Assembly (NCBI GenBank): GCA_937919925.1
Contig: CALFOT010000092.1
Coordinates: 1 to 57,394, forward strand
From: an uncultured bacterium
GTDB lineage: Bacteria > Planctomycetota > UBA1135
Reading direction: 5' to 3'
DNA: 57,394 bases
Under the pieces are notes generated by a model. It was not told the origin of the DNA, made no database searches, and was given only the letters and a program-made list of their open reading frames with translations. The first letter of the stretch is position 1. Each line of letters begins with the position of its first letter. Shown one piece after another: positions 1 to 8,734 of this stretch. Both the position numbers and the translations under genes were made by a program.

Positions 1-908
1 GCGACTTCCACAATGTTGGCACCTGCTTCGCGGTAAATCGCGATCTCAACCGATTCTTCCCCGCCCACGCGTTGAATGACATCGCGATCTTTATGGGCGC
101 GCTTCACCACCGCCAAATCACCCAGCTTGATCACTTGGCGATTGATGGTTTTAATCGGCAAGCCTTCAATCTCTTCGAGCGAGCGGAATTGATTGAGGGT
201 CCGGACCACATATTCCACCGAACCTTCTTCCAGCGTGCCGCCGGGAACGTTTAGATTCTCTTCTTGCAAGCGCGTGCGAATTTCTTCGCCAGACACCTTG
301 AAGCGCGCCAAACGCTGCGGATCGATCAGGACGTGAATTTCATCTTCCAAGCCACCTTTGACACGCACTGCGGCCACTCCGGAAAGCCCTTCCAATTGAC
401 GCTCCACTTCGGATTCGGCAATGTCGCGTAAACGCACCAAATCGCTGCCACCAGACAGCGCCACCCGAATCACAGGATCCAAGCTTGGGTCGTAGCGCAG
501 AATGAGCGGCTTATCGACACCATTGGGCAGAAACACCCGGTCCAAGCGTTCGCGCACATCTTGCACCAAGAATGGCAGGTTCGAACCCCACTCAAACTCC
601 ATCAAGATTTCGGAGACCTCGGCACGTGAGCTGGAGCTAATGTTGACCAAATGCCCGACCGTCGACAAGATGTCTTCCAGGCGTTCGGTGACACGTTCTT
701 CGACATCTTCTGGTGCGGCACCATTGTATGTGGTACGCACCGTTAACGATGGATAGTTCACCGGGGGCAGCAAGTCGACCGGCAACTTTTGCAACGAGAT
801 AAAACCGAAAACCACGGCTGCGGCGACAATCATGCCCATGCCCACAGGGCGTTTTACGCCCAAAGCAAATAAGCCGCCGATACCGCTTCTAGGTGCCGAA
901 TCGCTCAT
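1..908 (-). CDS. RND efflux transporter permease, N-terminal part (HAE1/AcrB-like), cut by window edge
   Basis: The first 302 codons of an inner-membrane RND pump are visible; the gene continues beyond position 1. I translated it from the ATG at 908. After a short cytoplasmic start (MSDSAPRSGIGGLFALGVKR) comes the first membrane helix, then LPVDLLPPVNYP and a porter domain with the family pattern GAAPEDVEERVTERLED. This is the hydrophobe/amphiphile (HAE1) type rather than a metal pump, judging by these motifs. It exports small molecules using proton influx and works with a periplasmic adaptor and an outer-membrane channel. Its ATG overlaps the adaptor's TGA (ATGA, 905-908), so the two are translationally coupled, with the adaptor upstream. 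The outer-membrane partner is not in the window. Substrate unknown. Confidence 0.88.
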   Translation of the reverse strand, partial: MSDSAPRSGIGGLFALGVKRPVGMGMIVAAAVVFGFISLQKLPVDLLPPVNYPSLTVRTTYNGAAPEDVEERVTERLEDILSTVGHLVNISSSSRAEVSEILMEFEWGSNLPFLVQDVRERLDRVFLPNGVDKPLILRYDPSLDPVIRVALSGGSDLVRLRDIAESEVERQLEGLSGVAAVRVKGGLEDEIHVLIDPQRLARFKVSGEEIRTRLQEENLNVPGGTLEEGSVEYVVRTLNQFRSLEEIEGLPIKTINRQVIKLGDLAVVKRAHKDRDVIQRVGGEESVEIAIYREAGANIVEV

Positions 909-2062
909 TCTGCCGCAATCTCCACCGTATCGCCATCACCCAAGCGGTCGGCGCCGACTATCACGACGAGGTCTTCTGCAGTAAGCGCCGTGCCTATTGC
1001 AGCTTCGACCGCCTCGTCGGTTTCATAACCGCGAAACACTTCCACGCGTACGGCTTTGCCTTCCCGAACCACGTAACAATAAACGTAATCGCCTTCGTGG
1101 AATAAGGCCTTCTTCGGAATCAGCAATGCGTTTTCATGGCGATCCAAGACCAGTCGCAACTTCACCAAAATGCCTGCGGGCACGGCTTGCGCACCGGGCT
1201 CAAGGGCAGCAGTTACTTTGACCGTGCCGGTTTCCATATCGATGGTCGGCGCGATGCGCTCGATCGAGCCAACAATCTCCACCCCTGGCATCGCTTCGGA
1301 CTTGGCCGTGAGCTGTTGCCCAACGCGCAAATCGACTAGCTCGCGTTGGGGCCGATACATAATCACTTTCGGTCGTGAAAGATCAGTGATTTGAAAGACT
1401 CGCGTACCAACCGAGGCCATGTCGCCCATCGAAACATCGCGCAAACTGACGGTGCCATCAATTGGCGTAACCAAATCACACTGGCGCAATTCCAACTCAC
1501 TGCGTTGCTTGGCAACTTCGGCGGTTTGGAAGGCAGTTTTGGCCGCTTCCCAGGTTTGGCGCCGCGTTTCCAAATCGCGGTCCGACAAAATCACGGTAGG
1601 CCCTGGGTTCTTGACCATCTGCTGATCGCGCTCTAGCTCCCGCAAGGCAAGCTCCATCGCAAAGCGGGTTTCCGTCACCCGAACCTCCGCCTCGGCCACC
1701 GCCAACTTCGCGTTGTCATTGCGTAAGCGCGCCAACACCTGGCCAGCTTGAACATGATCACCCTCTTCCACTAGCACCGCAACCACCGGCTCCGCACGCT
1801 CAGGCATGACGTCGACCACATCCAAAGATTCGATGTTGGCGGTTGCTTCGAGTATTTTTTCTACCAAGCCCACCTGAATGGGGGCGACCCGCACCAACTG
1901 CACTTCGCGTTCTTTGACCTTGGCATTGAGGCTGGCGGCGGCGGGGCTCTGCGCATTTTCATCGGCAGATTCAGTAGATTCGGCGCTAGTACCAGGGCGA
2001 GAACAAGCTGGGGCGAGGGCCAAGGCAGCTAGAAGGAGTAAGGGTAGGGGGCGAAAAATCAT
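905..2062 (-). CDS. RND efflux periplasmic adaptor (membrane fusion protein), lipoprotein
   Basis: HlyD/AcrA-family adaptor of 385 residues linking the inner-membrane pump to an outer-membrane channel. The ATG at 2062 gives a textbook lipoprotein leader (MIFRPLPLLLLAALALAPAC, lipid on Cys20); an in-frame TTG at 2077 adds five residues and is less likely. Then follow a low-complexity linker, a lipoyl-like half (VLVEEGDHVQAGQVLARL), a helical hairpin rich in Glu, Arg and Leu (about residues 115-185), the second lipoyl half with VTPIDGTV, and beta-barrel and membrane-proximal domains. It is the first gene of a two-gene unit with the permease, overlapping by four bases. It diverges from moeA. No clear Shine-Dalgarno site precedes it. 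Confidence 0.9.
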   Translation of the reverse strand: MIFRPLPLLLLAALALAPACSRPGTSAESTESADENAQSPAAASLNAKVKEREVQLVRVAPIQVGLVEKILEATANIESLDVVDVMPERAEPVVAVLVEEGDHVQAGQVLARLRNDNAKLAVAEAEVRVTETRFAMELALRELERDQQMVKNPGPTVILSDRDLETRRQTWEAAKTAFQTAEVAKQRSELELRQCDLVTPIDGTVSLRDVSMGDMASVGTRVFQITDLSRPKVIMYRPQRELVDLRVGQQLTAKSEAMPGVEIVGSIERIAPTIDMETGTVKVTAALEPGAQAVPAGILVKLRLVLDRHENALLIPKKALFHEGDYVYCYVVREGKAVRVEVFRGYETDEAVEAAIGTALTAEDLVVIVGADRLGDGDTVEIAAE

Positions 2063-2127
2063 CGGGTAGAGAAGCAAAGCTACGGCTGCACTATTATGGT
2101 GCCTCTTACCGCATGTCGGGCTAACAA

Positions 2128-3375
2128 ATGGAAAGTCAAGAATTCAGAGGCGGAGGAGCCAGCAAGAAACCTTTGCTGGCTTACGCAGATGCACTGACCT
2201 TGTTGGAAAGTAGCTGTCAATCTTTCCTCCCACCTCATTCTCCAGTGGAGCTGCCACTTGCTGTAGACCGGGTGCTTGCCGCTGCGGTTGCGCTGGATCG
2301 CGAGGAACCCCCAGTGCGCCGCTCTGCCATGGATGGATTCGCGCTCATCGCCGCCGACGGTGTGATGCCGCGCGCGATTGTGGGGGTGTTGTACGCCGGT
2401 ACAGCCGGTCTGCCCACCATTCAGTGCGGTCAGGCGATGGCGGTCATGACCGGTGGCACGGTGCCGGAAGGCGCGGACACCATCGTGCCGGTGGAGCTCA
2501 CCCGCCATGAGCACAGCACTTTAAGGCTCGATCGTGCCCCTCAAATCGGCCAACACATCCGTCGAGCCGGTGAAATGGGTGCAGCAGGGCGGGTGATTTT
2601 GGCTGCGGGGCGCCGCCTGACGGCGGGGGATTTAGGCGCGGCTGCATCGTGTGGAGTCGCTACGGTGCAAGTCTATGACCGCCCGCGCGTCGCCATCCTT
2701 GCTACCGGCGATGAAGTCGTGCCCTACACCGAGATACCCTTGCCATACCAAGTGCGAGATTCCAATCGCTTGGCAACCCAGCTGCAACTCCAGGGCTTCG
2801 GCGCGGAAGTAGTTTCGCAGCAGCATGTGCCGGATCGCAATCAAGAGTTGATGGATGCCGTCGGCGGGGCGCTCGATCAAGCGGATCTGGTGGTCACGAT
2901 TGGTGGCGTCAGTATGGGTGAAAAAGATTTCATGCCGCGTGTGTTTGCCGCTAGTGGGGTGGAGTGCTTGTTTCATAAAGTGGCTCTGCAACCCGGCAAG
3001 CCGCTGTGGGCCGGCAAACGCGACAATACTTTTGTACTCGGGTTACCGGGCAATCCCATCAGTGCTTTTACGGTGCTCGAGTTGTTCGGACGGCTACTGG
3101 TGGATCGTTTAGGCGGCGCCACCACCACCTACCCGCGTCCGTTGCGTTTTGGCACCGCCACCACGGCACTGTTTAGCCACCAACGTCCGCGTTGGTTGCC
3201 GTGTAAACTGAGCGGAAATTCCGCAGGCAGCGAATTGTTAGTCACGCCGTGCCAAGAAGCCGGTTCGGGCGACTGGACTTCCCTCGCCTATGCCGACGCC
3301 CTGCTGCACTTGCCGCCGAATAGTCAACTGCACGCCGGGGCTCGCGTAGCCTACTTGCCGCTGTTGCGCCCGTGA
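2128..3375 (+). CDS. moeA: Molybdopterin molybdotransferase MoeA
   Basis: Cytoplasmic enzyme of 415 residues that inserts molybdate into adenylylated molybdopterin in the last step of molybdenum cofactor synthesis. Family motifs are all present: SAMDGFALIAADG (near residue 67), MAVMTGGTVPEGAD (near 105), VAILATGDEVV, VVTIGGVSMGEKDFM (the MoCF-fold GGxSxGxxD), ALQPGKPLW and VLGLPGNPISAF. Length matches the usual 390-420. A -10-like TATTAT lies at 2092-2097, about 30 bases ahead of the ATG. No other cofactor gene or molybdoenzyme is in the window. Its TGA overlaps the GTG start of lnt, an arrangement that suggests co-translation but no shared pathway. Confidence 0.95.
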   Translation: MESQEFRGGGASKKPLLAYADALTLLESSCQSFLPPHSPVELPLAVDRVLAAAVALDREEPPVRRSAMDGFALIAADGVMPRAIVGVLYAGTAGLPTIQCGQAMAVMTGGTVPEGADTIVPVELTRHEHSTLRLDRAPQIGQHIRRAGEMGAAGRVILAAGRRLTAGDLGAAASCGVATVQVYDRPRVAILATGDEVVPYTEIPLPYQVRDSNRLATQLQLQGFGAEVVSQQHVPDRNQELMDAVGGALDQADLVVTIGGVSMGEKDFMPRVFAASGVECLFHKVALQPGKPLWAGKRDNTFVLGLPGNPISAFTVLELFGRLLVDRLGGATTTYPRPLRFGTATTALFSHQRPRWLPCKLSGNSAGSELLVTPCQEAGSGDWTSLAYADALLHLPPNSQLHAGARVAYLPLLRP

Positions 3376-5039
3376 ATTCCTCACCATCTGTGTTGTTGCA
3401 ACCCATCCAACGTCTGCCTAGCTGGCTGTTCTACTTACTCGCTGCGCTTTGTCGCGCCTTGGCCATGCCAGGCTGGTTAGGTGGTTGGGGCTGGCCGCTG
3501 ATTTTTGTGGCGGTGGCTTTGCGCTTGGTCGGTTGGCAGCGCTGCCGCAATTTATGGCTCGATTATTGCGCAGGAGTGGTGTTTTGGGTCCTTTCGTTCG
3601 CGTTCCTGGTGCATGTGCAGTGGCTCGCTCCTGTCGGCGCGGCATTGATTCTCGGCAGTTGCTGGTGGGTAGAAGGTTTACTTTTTCGTTTTTTGAGCCG
3701 CCGTTTGTCGAGCCCTGCTGCAGGCATGTTGGCGCTGCCTTGCGCTGAGTATTTGCGCATGACTTGGTTTTATCTTGGCGTCGGCGGTGTGCCGTGGGCG
3801 TCTTTGGGTTTCGCTTTGGAGCCTTCGCCACTGTTGCCTCTGGCCAATGTGTTGGGCGAATCCGGTTTCGTTTTGCTTGCTACTTTCGGCGGGGTGTTGT
3901 TGCTGGTGGTCTGCGGCAAAGCGCCGCGAAGATTCGCGCTGCCGGTCATTTTGTTGTTGGCCATCGGCTTTGCGTTGCGCACGCCGCGCCCGCTTGCCGC
4001 AAGCGCACTACGTTGCTTGAGTATTCAACCGGTGGTGCGCGTTGATGACAAAAATCGAATTTTTTCCGCGGCGGATTTTTTTGATGTCCAGCTAAAAATT
4101 ACCGATGCAGCCTTCCAAGCCGGCGTGCAAGCGGATTTATTGCTGTGGGGAGAAACCATGTGGCCCTTCCCTGGAGTCGATTCCCAAGGCGTCGGCGAAA
4201 TGCGGCGGCCGTGGGTGGGAGCGCCCGATGAAGTGCGCAGTTTGGCCAGCGTGCGCCGCCGTCAACAGGAGATGGTGAAGGTGGTGATGGAGTACGCCAC
4301 CAACCCAGTGGAGCGGCCGCTGCACTTTTTGGTGGGCGCACACTTTTATTATCCAGTGGATCCGGCAGCACCCGCGGGGGTGTATTCGCCGCGCAACACC
4401 GAGTTTGTGCTCTTCAATCGTGAAGGGGAGCTGTTACAGCATTTTTCCAAGCAGCAGTTGGTGCCTTTTGGGGAGAGCTTGCCGCTCGGCGGAAACTTCC
4501 CTGGCGCCGAGTTGTTTGTGCGTTGGGCGCATCGCACCTTTGGCCTGCGGCCAGATTTTGGGCGCACCGAGCAGACCGGCCCGTTGCACGGTGGAGGGGC
4601 GCTACCAAGGCTTGGTGGCGCGGTTTGCTGGGAAAACGTATTTGAAGATTCCTTCCGCAGCCAGGCCCAGCAGGGCGCCCAGGCTTTCGTCATTTTGTCC
4701 AATGAAGACTGGTTTGGCCATGATGGTCTGGAAATGAAGCAAATGGTGGCTGCCACCCGCCTGCGCGCCCTGGAGAGTGGTTTGGCCATCCTCCGCTCGA
4801 CCAATACCGGGCAAACTTGCCTCGTGGATGCCGACGGCACGGTCGAGCTCGGACCCAATCCAGGCGAAATCACTTGGTGGCTGGCTGATTTACCGATTGC
4901 ACCGGCCTCTGCCCCGGCCACCCCATACCGTAGTTGGGGATGGAGCTTGTTACCCATCTGGAGCCTTTTGGCAGCACTTATTGCGGTATTCAGTGTGTTT
5001 GTGAATCCGCTCGCCAAGGCTGCCAGACAGCCAAGCTAA
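3372..5039 (+). CDS. lnt: Apolipoprotein N-acyltransferase
   Basis: Integral inner-membrane enzyme (555 residues) that adds the third acyl chain to lipoproteins, the step needed for Lol-dependent sorting to an outer membrane. About six hydrophobic helices fill residues 15-220, followed by a periplasmic nitrilase domain and a last helix near 530-547. The catalytic triad is visible: Glu261 in LLWGETMWPF, Lys360 in FSKQQLVPFGE and Cys419 in GGAVCWENVFEDS. The GTG start at 3372 overlaps the moeA stop (GTGA). The nitrilase domain carries a modest insertion (about residues 285-345) between Glu and Lys compared with E. coli Lnt. Presence of lnt fits the many lipoproteins encoded in this window. Confidence 0.93.
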   Translation: MNSSPSVLLQPIQRLPSWLFYLLAALCRALAMPGWLGGWGWPLIFVAVALRLVGWQRCRNLWLDYCAGVVFWVLSFAFLVHVQWLAPVGAALILGSCWWVEGLLFRFLSRRLSSPAAGMLALPCAEYLRMTWFYLGVGGVPWASLGFALEPSPLLPLANVLGESGFVLLATFGGVLLLVVCGKAPRRFALPVILLLAIGFALRTPRPLAASALRCLSIQPVVRVDDKNRIFSAADFFDVQLKITDAAFQAGVQADLLLWGETMWPFPGVDSQGVGEMRRPWVGAPDEVRSLASVRRRQQEMVKVVMEYATNPVERPLHFLVGAHFYYPVDPAAPAGVYSPRNTEFVLFNREGELLQHFSKQQLVPFGESLPLGGNFPGAELFVRWAHRTFGLRPDFGRTEQTGPLHGGGALPRLGGAVCWENVFEDSFRSQAQQGAQAFVILSNEDWFGHDGLEMKQMVAATRLRALESGLAILRSTNTGQTCLVDADGTVELGPNPGEITWWLADLPIAPASAPATPYRSWGWSLLPIWSLLAALIAVFSVFVNPLAKAARQPS

Positions 5040-5058
5040 GACTATGTCAGATGCTTCC

Positions 5059-5087
5059 TTGACCATAGGGCGCGGCATGGCTAGATT
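5059..5087 (+). promoter_or_regulatory. Sigma70-like promoter for the 5189-6330 unit
   Basis: TTGACC (5059-5064) and TAGATT (5082-5087) are separated by exactly 17 bases, the best sigma70-type match I found in the window. It predicts a start near 5094 and a leader of about 95 bases before the ATG at 5189. Within the leader, AGGCG (5100-5104) can pair with CGCCT (5124-5128), and a second -10-like TAGACT lies at 5128-5133. Confidence 0.6.
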
Positions 5088-5188
5088 TTTCCTTCCTTCA
5101 GGCGTAAACCTAATGCCCGAGAGCGCCTAGACTGGCATCGCGTAATCCTGCGCACCACCTCCCCAAAAAACCCGTCGAACCACCTGGG

Positions 5189-6043
5189 ATGAGTACCATC
5201 GGAAAATTTTTCGTTGTCCTAAACCTTGCCTTAGCTGCCCTATTTGTGGGCGTGTCTGCATCTTTGATTGCAGATAGCGATAGCTACCGCATGCAACTGG
5301 ACACTGTTGTCGCTGCCAAAGCTGCTTTGCAGATTGAATCAGATGACACAATCAAAACACTTAACAGCGATTTAGCTCAAGCGCAGGGTGAAGCCCAGCG
5401 TTTGCAATTGGATAAGAGCAACTTGAGTGCGGAGAAAACTGCGCTCACCGAAAACCTCGAATCAGAGCGCCAGCAAAATGCCGATCTGCGTGAAAGCCTG
5501 CAGTCCATTGAGGGCAAGCTTGGCGATCTCCAGGGCACCAACGGCCAGCTTGCAAGTGATTTGGATGGCGTTCGTCGCCAGTACGAGACCGTGCGTGAAG
5601 AGCGCGACGCTGCATTGGATGCACGCGACGCAGCGAACTCCACCGCCAACTCGGCAACCAACAGCGCAAACTTGGCGGAAGGTCGGGCAACTGACTTAAC
5701 GCTGCAACTGGCTCGCTCTACCGAGCGCGCAGCTGTTGCGGAAGCCAAACTCGCAACTGTTGTGAGCCTGTACAAGGTGGATCTCGCCAGTATTGGTGCT
5801 CAGCCGCAGATGGAAGGCACCGTACTCGAAGTAGATGTCGTGGATAACGTAACTTACGTCGTCATCAACCTTGGCAAGCGTGATAGCGTTCAGCCTGGCT
5901 ACACCTACGATGTTTACAATGGTGCTACCTACAAGGGTAAAATCTACGTCCATAACGTCAACGAGTCGAAGTCGGCTGCAACCGTGGAGCTCGGCGGAAA
6001 CGCTGCAGTGAGCGCTGGCGACCGCGTCGTAACTCGCCTGTAA
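5189..6043 (+). CDS. Membrane-anchored coiled-coil protein with MreC-like layout (planctomycete-type family)
   Basis: Function not known. The 284 residues fall into three parts: an N-terminal membrane helix (about 7-29, after MSTIGKFF), a long charged coiled coil (about 35-195, with runs of Gln, Glu, Ala and Leu), and a compact beta-rich C-terminal domain (about 205-284) containing VVINLGKRDSVQPGYTYDVY. I recall planctomycete proteins with the same start and the same C-terminal pattern; this is memory, not a search. The layout of helix, coiled coil and beta domain resembles MreC, whose gene lies 1.5 kb downstream. It is followed after 11 bases by a small membrane-protein gene. It could be a periplasmic scaffold, but no catalytic motif is seen. 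There is no convincing Shine-Dalgarno site. Confidence 0.8.
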   Translation: MSTIGKFFVVLNLALAALFVGVSASLIADSDSYRMQLDTVVAAKAALQIESDDTIKTLNSDLAQAQGEAQRLQLDKSNLSAEKTALTENLESERQQNADLRESLQSIEGKLGDLQGTNGQLASDLDGVRRQYETVREERDAALDARDAANSTANSATNSANLAEGRATDLTLQLARSTERAAVAEAKLATVVSLYKVDLASIGAQPQMEGTVLEVDVVDNVTYVVINLGKRDSVQPGYTYDVYNGATYKGKIYVHNVNESKSAATVELGGNAAVSAGDRVVTRL

Positions 6044-6054
6044 GGAGCTGAATG

Positions 6055-6330
6055 ATGGCAGCACGTCGTAAAAACGCTCAGAAATCCTCCCCGCAAGGTG
6101 GTGGTAAGAAGGCTAAAGGAGCCAAGCCTAAAAAGGCCAAGGCAGCAAAGGCCGCCAAGGTGGCAAAAGAAGTCAGCCCAGGCCCACCGCTTGAAGTTGT
6201 GATGAGCATCGTGACTGGCATCATGATTCTTGCCGCAGTGATTATGGTGGATTATGCTCGTGGCCAACGCTTCGGCACCGGTGTTTTGGCCCCGGATGCA
6301 TACGTGGCTCCAGTAGCAGCAACGGAATAG
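6055..6330 (+). CDS. Small membrane protein with Lys/Ala-rich, histone-H1-like N-terminal tail
   Basis: Function not known. About 91 residues: the first 42 are dominated by Lys, Ala, Gly and Pro (repeated KKAK, KPKK and AKAAK units), followed by one membrane helix (about 50-68, VVMSIVTGIMILAAVIMV) and a short tail. The positive-inside rule places the basic tail in the cytoplasm, where such tails can bind nucleic acid. The Shine-Dalgarno AAGGAG (6042-6047) overlaps the upstream stop and is spaced 7 bases from the ATG at 6055; the ATG at 6052 would be only 4 bases away. It shares a transcription unit with the coiled-coil protein and is closed by the terminator at 6353. Confidence 0.75.
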   Translation: MAARRKNAQKSSPQGGGKKAKGAKPKKAKAAKAAKVAKEVSPGPPLEVVMSIVTGIMILAAVIMVDYARGQRFGTGVLAPDAYVAPVAATE

Positions 6331-6352
6331 GGCTCGACGGGCCCAAGAAATA

Positions 6353-6390
6353 GAAGGCCGTCCCTCGCGGGGTGCGGCCTTCTCCTTTTT
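6353..6390 (+). terminator. Rho-independent terminator after the 5189-6330 unit
   Basis: GAAGGCCG (6353-6360) pairs perfectly with CGGCCTTC (6375-6382) across a 14-base loop and is followed by TCCTTTTT. It separates the coiled-coil unit from the mre operon. Confidence 0.85.
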
Positions 6391-6400
6391 GATTTAGCGG

Positions 6401-6429
6401 TTTATCCGGAGCCTTCCACTTCCTATACT
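6401..6429 (+). promoter_or_regulatory. Probable promoter of the mre operon
   Basis: TTTATC (6401-6406) and TATACT (6424-6429) are spaced by 17 bases just after the terminator. The -10 is good and the -35 weak. Transcription would start near 6436, giving a leader of about 38 bases before mreB. Confidence 0.5.
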
Positions 6430-6473
6430 CCTGAAGCAAGTTCTGCTTCTTGTTCCCCGCTTCACCCCAAAAC

Positions 6474-7526
6474 ATGGATTGGCTTTTCCGTCGGTTCTCG
6501 TTGTCCGAAGATCTCGGCATCGACTTAGGCACGGCAAATACGCTCGTGGCATCACAAGACCGTGGCATCATTTTGAATGAGCCCTCGGTGGTTGCAGTGT
6601 ATAAGGGCACCAATGAGGTGATTTTGAATGGTATGGGGGTAGGCAATGAGGCTTACCGGATGCTTGGCAAGACGCCTACGAATATCGAAGCCGTGCGGCC
6701 TCTCAAAGGTGGAGTGATTGCCGATTTTGAAATTACCGAAAAGCTACTGCGCTACTTTTTGCGCAAGGCTCATGAAGGCCGTTCGTGGGTCCGTCCACGG
6801 GTAGTCATTTCGGTACCCTCCGGCATTACCACCGTCGAGCGCCGCGCGGTCATCAACTCGGCCGAACGTGCTGGCGCGCGCAAGGTCTACCTTGTGGATG
6901 AGCCTATGGCAGCGGGGCTTGGTGTGGAACTTCCGATCACCGAAGCGCAGGGTTCTATGATTGTGGATATTGGTGGTGGTACCACGGAAGTCGCGATTCT
7001 TGCCCTGGGTGGCCCCGTCACCGTGAAATCGGTGAAGGTCGCTGGCGACAATATGGACGATGCGATTATTGATTTTGTGCGCAAAAGCCATAACTTGCAG
7101 ATTGGTCCTTTGACTGCTGAGCTAGTGAAGAAAACGATTGGCTCTGCATGGGCATTGACGGAAGAAAAAACCATTGAAGTTGCCGGTCGCGATTCGTTGA
7201 ATTTGATGCCGCGCAAGCTGGTGTTGAACTCCGAAGAAATTCGCGAAGCCCTCGATGCTCCCTTGCGTGGCATCATGCGTGCGGTACTCGATTGCTTGGA
7301 AATGGCACCGCCGGAAATTGGTTCGGACTTGCTCGAGCAAGGCATCACGGTAGTGGGGGGTGGCGCGCTGTTACCCGGCCTTGATCAGTACATTGGCAAG
7401 AGTACCGGTCTGCCTTGCAGTATTGATGATGATCCCTTAACGGCTGTCGCGCGCGGTACCGCCAAGTTCCTGGAAGACTTGGATTTGTACGCATCCTTTT
7501 TGTCTGACGGCGAGGATCTGGCTTAG
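6474..7526 (+). CDS. mreB: Rod-shape actin homologue MreB
   Basis: Cytoplasmic actin-fold ATPase (350 residues) that forms membrane-bound filaments and directs lateral peptidoglycan synthesis. Phosphate-1 motif LGIDLGTANTLV lies near residues 15-26, phosphate-2 VDIGGGTTEVAI near 160, and the adenosine motif VVGGGALLPGLD near 293. The N-terminal MDWLFRRF is amphipathic and suits membrane contact. I chose the ATG at 6474; an in-frame TTG at 6450 adds eight residues without family support. It leads the mreBCD-PBP2-rodA operon. Most well-known planctomycetes lack this set, so if the host is one it belongs to a peptidoglycan-building, probably rod-shaped lineage. Confidence 0.96.
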   Translation: MDWLFRRFSLSEDLGIDLGTANTLVASQDRGIILNEPSVVAVYKGTNEVILNGMGVGNEAYRMLGKTPTNIEAVRPLKGGVIADFEITEKLLRYFLRKAHEGRSWVRPRVVISVPSGITTVERRAVINSAERAGARKVYLVDEPMAAGLGVELPITEAQGSMIVDIGGGTTEVAILALGGPVTVKSVKVAGDNMDDAIIDFVRKSHNLQIGPLTAELVKKTIGSAWALTEEKTIEVAGRDSLNLMPRKLVLNSEEIREALDAPLRGIMRAVLDCLEMAPPEIGSDLLEQGITVVGGGALLPGLDQYIGKSTGLPCSIDDDPLTAVARGTAKFLEDLDLYASFLSDGEDLA

Positions 7527-7543
7527 TCCAGGGAGCGAAGGTC

Positions 7544-8734
7544 GTGTTTCTTTTGCCTGGAGCGGAACGCTACCGGCGGGTCATGGTCTGCTCCGGCATC
7601 GTCGTAGTGTTGCTGGTCCAAGCAGTCGTTCCTTGGCAGCCGCTCGAAGATCGCTGCAATCTTTTTTTTGGCCCACTACTGCGCCCACTTACTGCAGTGA
7701 GCGCAACCGTCGTGGAGTTTGTTGCGCCTACTCCCGAACCCGTCAGCACCAGTCAGGCGCTCGAGAGTTCGGTACTCGTGGCTATGGAGCGGCGTTTAGG
7801 CAAACCTCAACCTTTGCCGGGAATGGAGTGGCTCGAAGTGCCAGTGTTGGCGGTGGAAGCCGCAGTGGGGCGGATTACTTTGGCTGCTGGAGAGGACTTC
7901 CATTTAGGTGTTGGTCAAATCGTTGCCTATGGCAATCAATTCCTAGGCCGCGTGAGTCGCGTGCAGCTCCACCAAGCCACGGTGGAGTTGGTGACAGCAC
8001 CCAATGTGCGCACCGGAGTTCTCCTCACCGATTCCGCAGGTGCGACTACACGCGGGATTAGCTTGGGGCGTGGCCGCGCAGGTCCTGCTGTGCTGCCGTG
8101 GTTACAAAGTTCCGATCAAATCACCGCTGGCCTGGTGCTGACTTGGCGCCCGCGCCCTCTCGACCCGCCGCATCTGGGCGCGGCACATTTGTTTCTCGGC
8201 GTCACTCGGCAGGAAGGCGAAGTCCAACGCGGCAATGCTGCGTGGGTGATTGAGGGGCCTTTGCCTGCAGGTGCGGAGGGCCGTTTGTACATTGCCGCCA
8301 GCGCGGTCGGGGAGCGTCTGGTGGCGGAGCCTTTGCAAGTGCGCACGCTTGCACAGCGCTTGCTGCTTGATGACGCTGTTTTGGGTGCTGGTTGGTGTGC
8401 CGTGGCCGCCAGCGCTGCAATCGCTCCCACGGTTTTGCTAGACGGCGGCCAAGTAGGCGGTTGGTGTAGCAGTTGGCGCGGCAACTGGGGATGGTTTCGA
8501 CGGGTAGCGCCAGCGCAATGGCAGCAGCGTGCGGTCGCTCTCGAAACCACCACTGGCGCCGTGTTGGAATTGGCAAAATGGCAAAATGTAACCCCGGCAC
8601 TGCCGTTATTTACGCGCGGTGGAGAAGGTGTGCCGCGCGGCTTGTGGCTCGGCAATAGTGACGCCGCAGCGCTGGTACCTGCAGCGCAATTCGTGGTGAT
8701 TGTGCAACAAGAAAGAGTCGCGGGGGCAGACTAG
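7544..8734 (+). CDS. mreC: Rod-shape determining protein MreC
   Basis: Periplasmic scaffold (396 residues) that links MreB filaments, MreD and PBP2. GTG start at 7544, 17 bases after mreB, preceded by a purine-rich GGGAGCGAAGG. One N-terminal membrane helix (about 13-31), a region that may be helical, then the MreC beta domain: PVLAVEAAVGRITLAAGE, GQIVAYGNQFLGRVSRVQ and ELVTAPNVRTGVLLTDS. At nearly 400 residues it is longer than the common 270-330; the extra part is a C-terminal extension after about residue 200 that I do not recognise. Its last base is the first base of the mreD start. Confidence 0.85.
   Translation: MFLLPGAERYRRVMVCSGIVVVLLVQAVVPWQPLEDRCNLFFGPLLRPLTAVSATVVEFVAPTPEPVSTSQALESSVLVAMERRLGKPQPLPGMEWLEVPVLAVEAAVGRITLAAGEDFHLGVGQIVAYGNQFLGRVSRVQLHQATVELVTAPNVRTGVLLTDSAGATTRGISLGRGRAGPAVLPWLQSSDQITAGLVLTWRPRPLDPPHLGAAHLFLGVTRQEGEVQRGNAAWVIEGPLPAGAEGRLYIAASAVGERLVAEPLQVRTLAQRLLLDDAVLGAGWCAVAASAAIAPTVLLDGGQVGGWCSSWRGNWGWFRRVAPAQWQQRAVALETTTGAVLELAKWQNVTPALPLFTRGGEGVPRGLWLGNSDAAALVPAAQFVVIVQQERVAGAD

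Noticed and set aside
4349..5017. Minus-strand frame of 222 codons inside lnt
   Set aside because: It lies wholly within lnt, whose catalytic residues and membrane helices are clear; composition is Pro/Ser/Arg-rich, typical of an antisense shadow.
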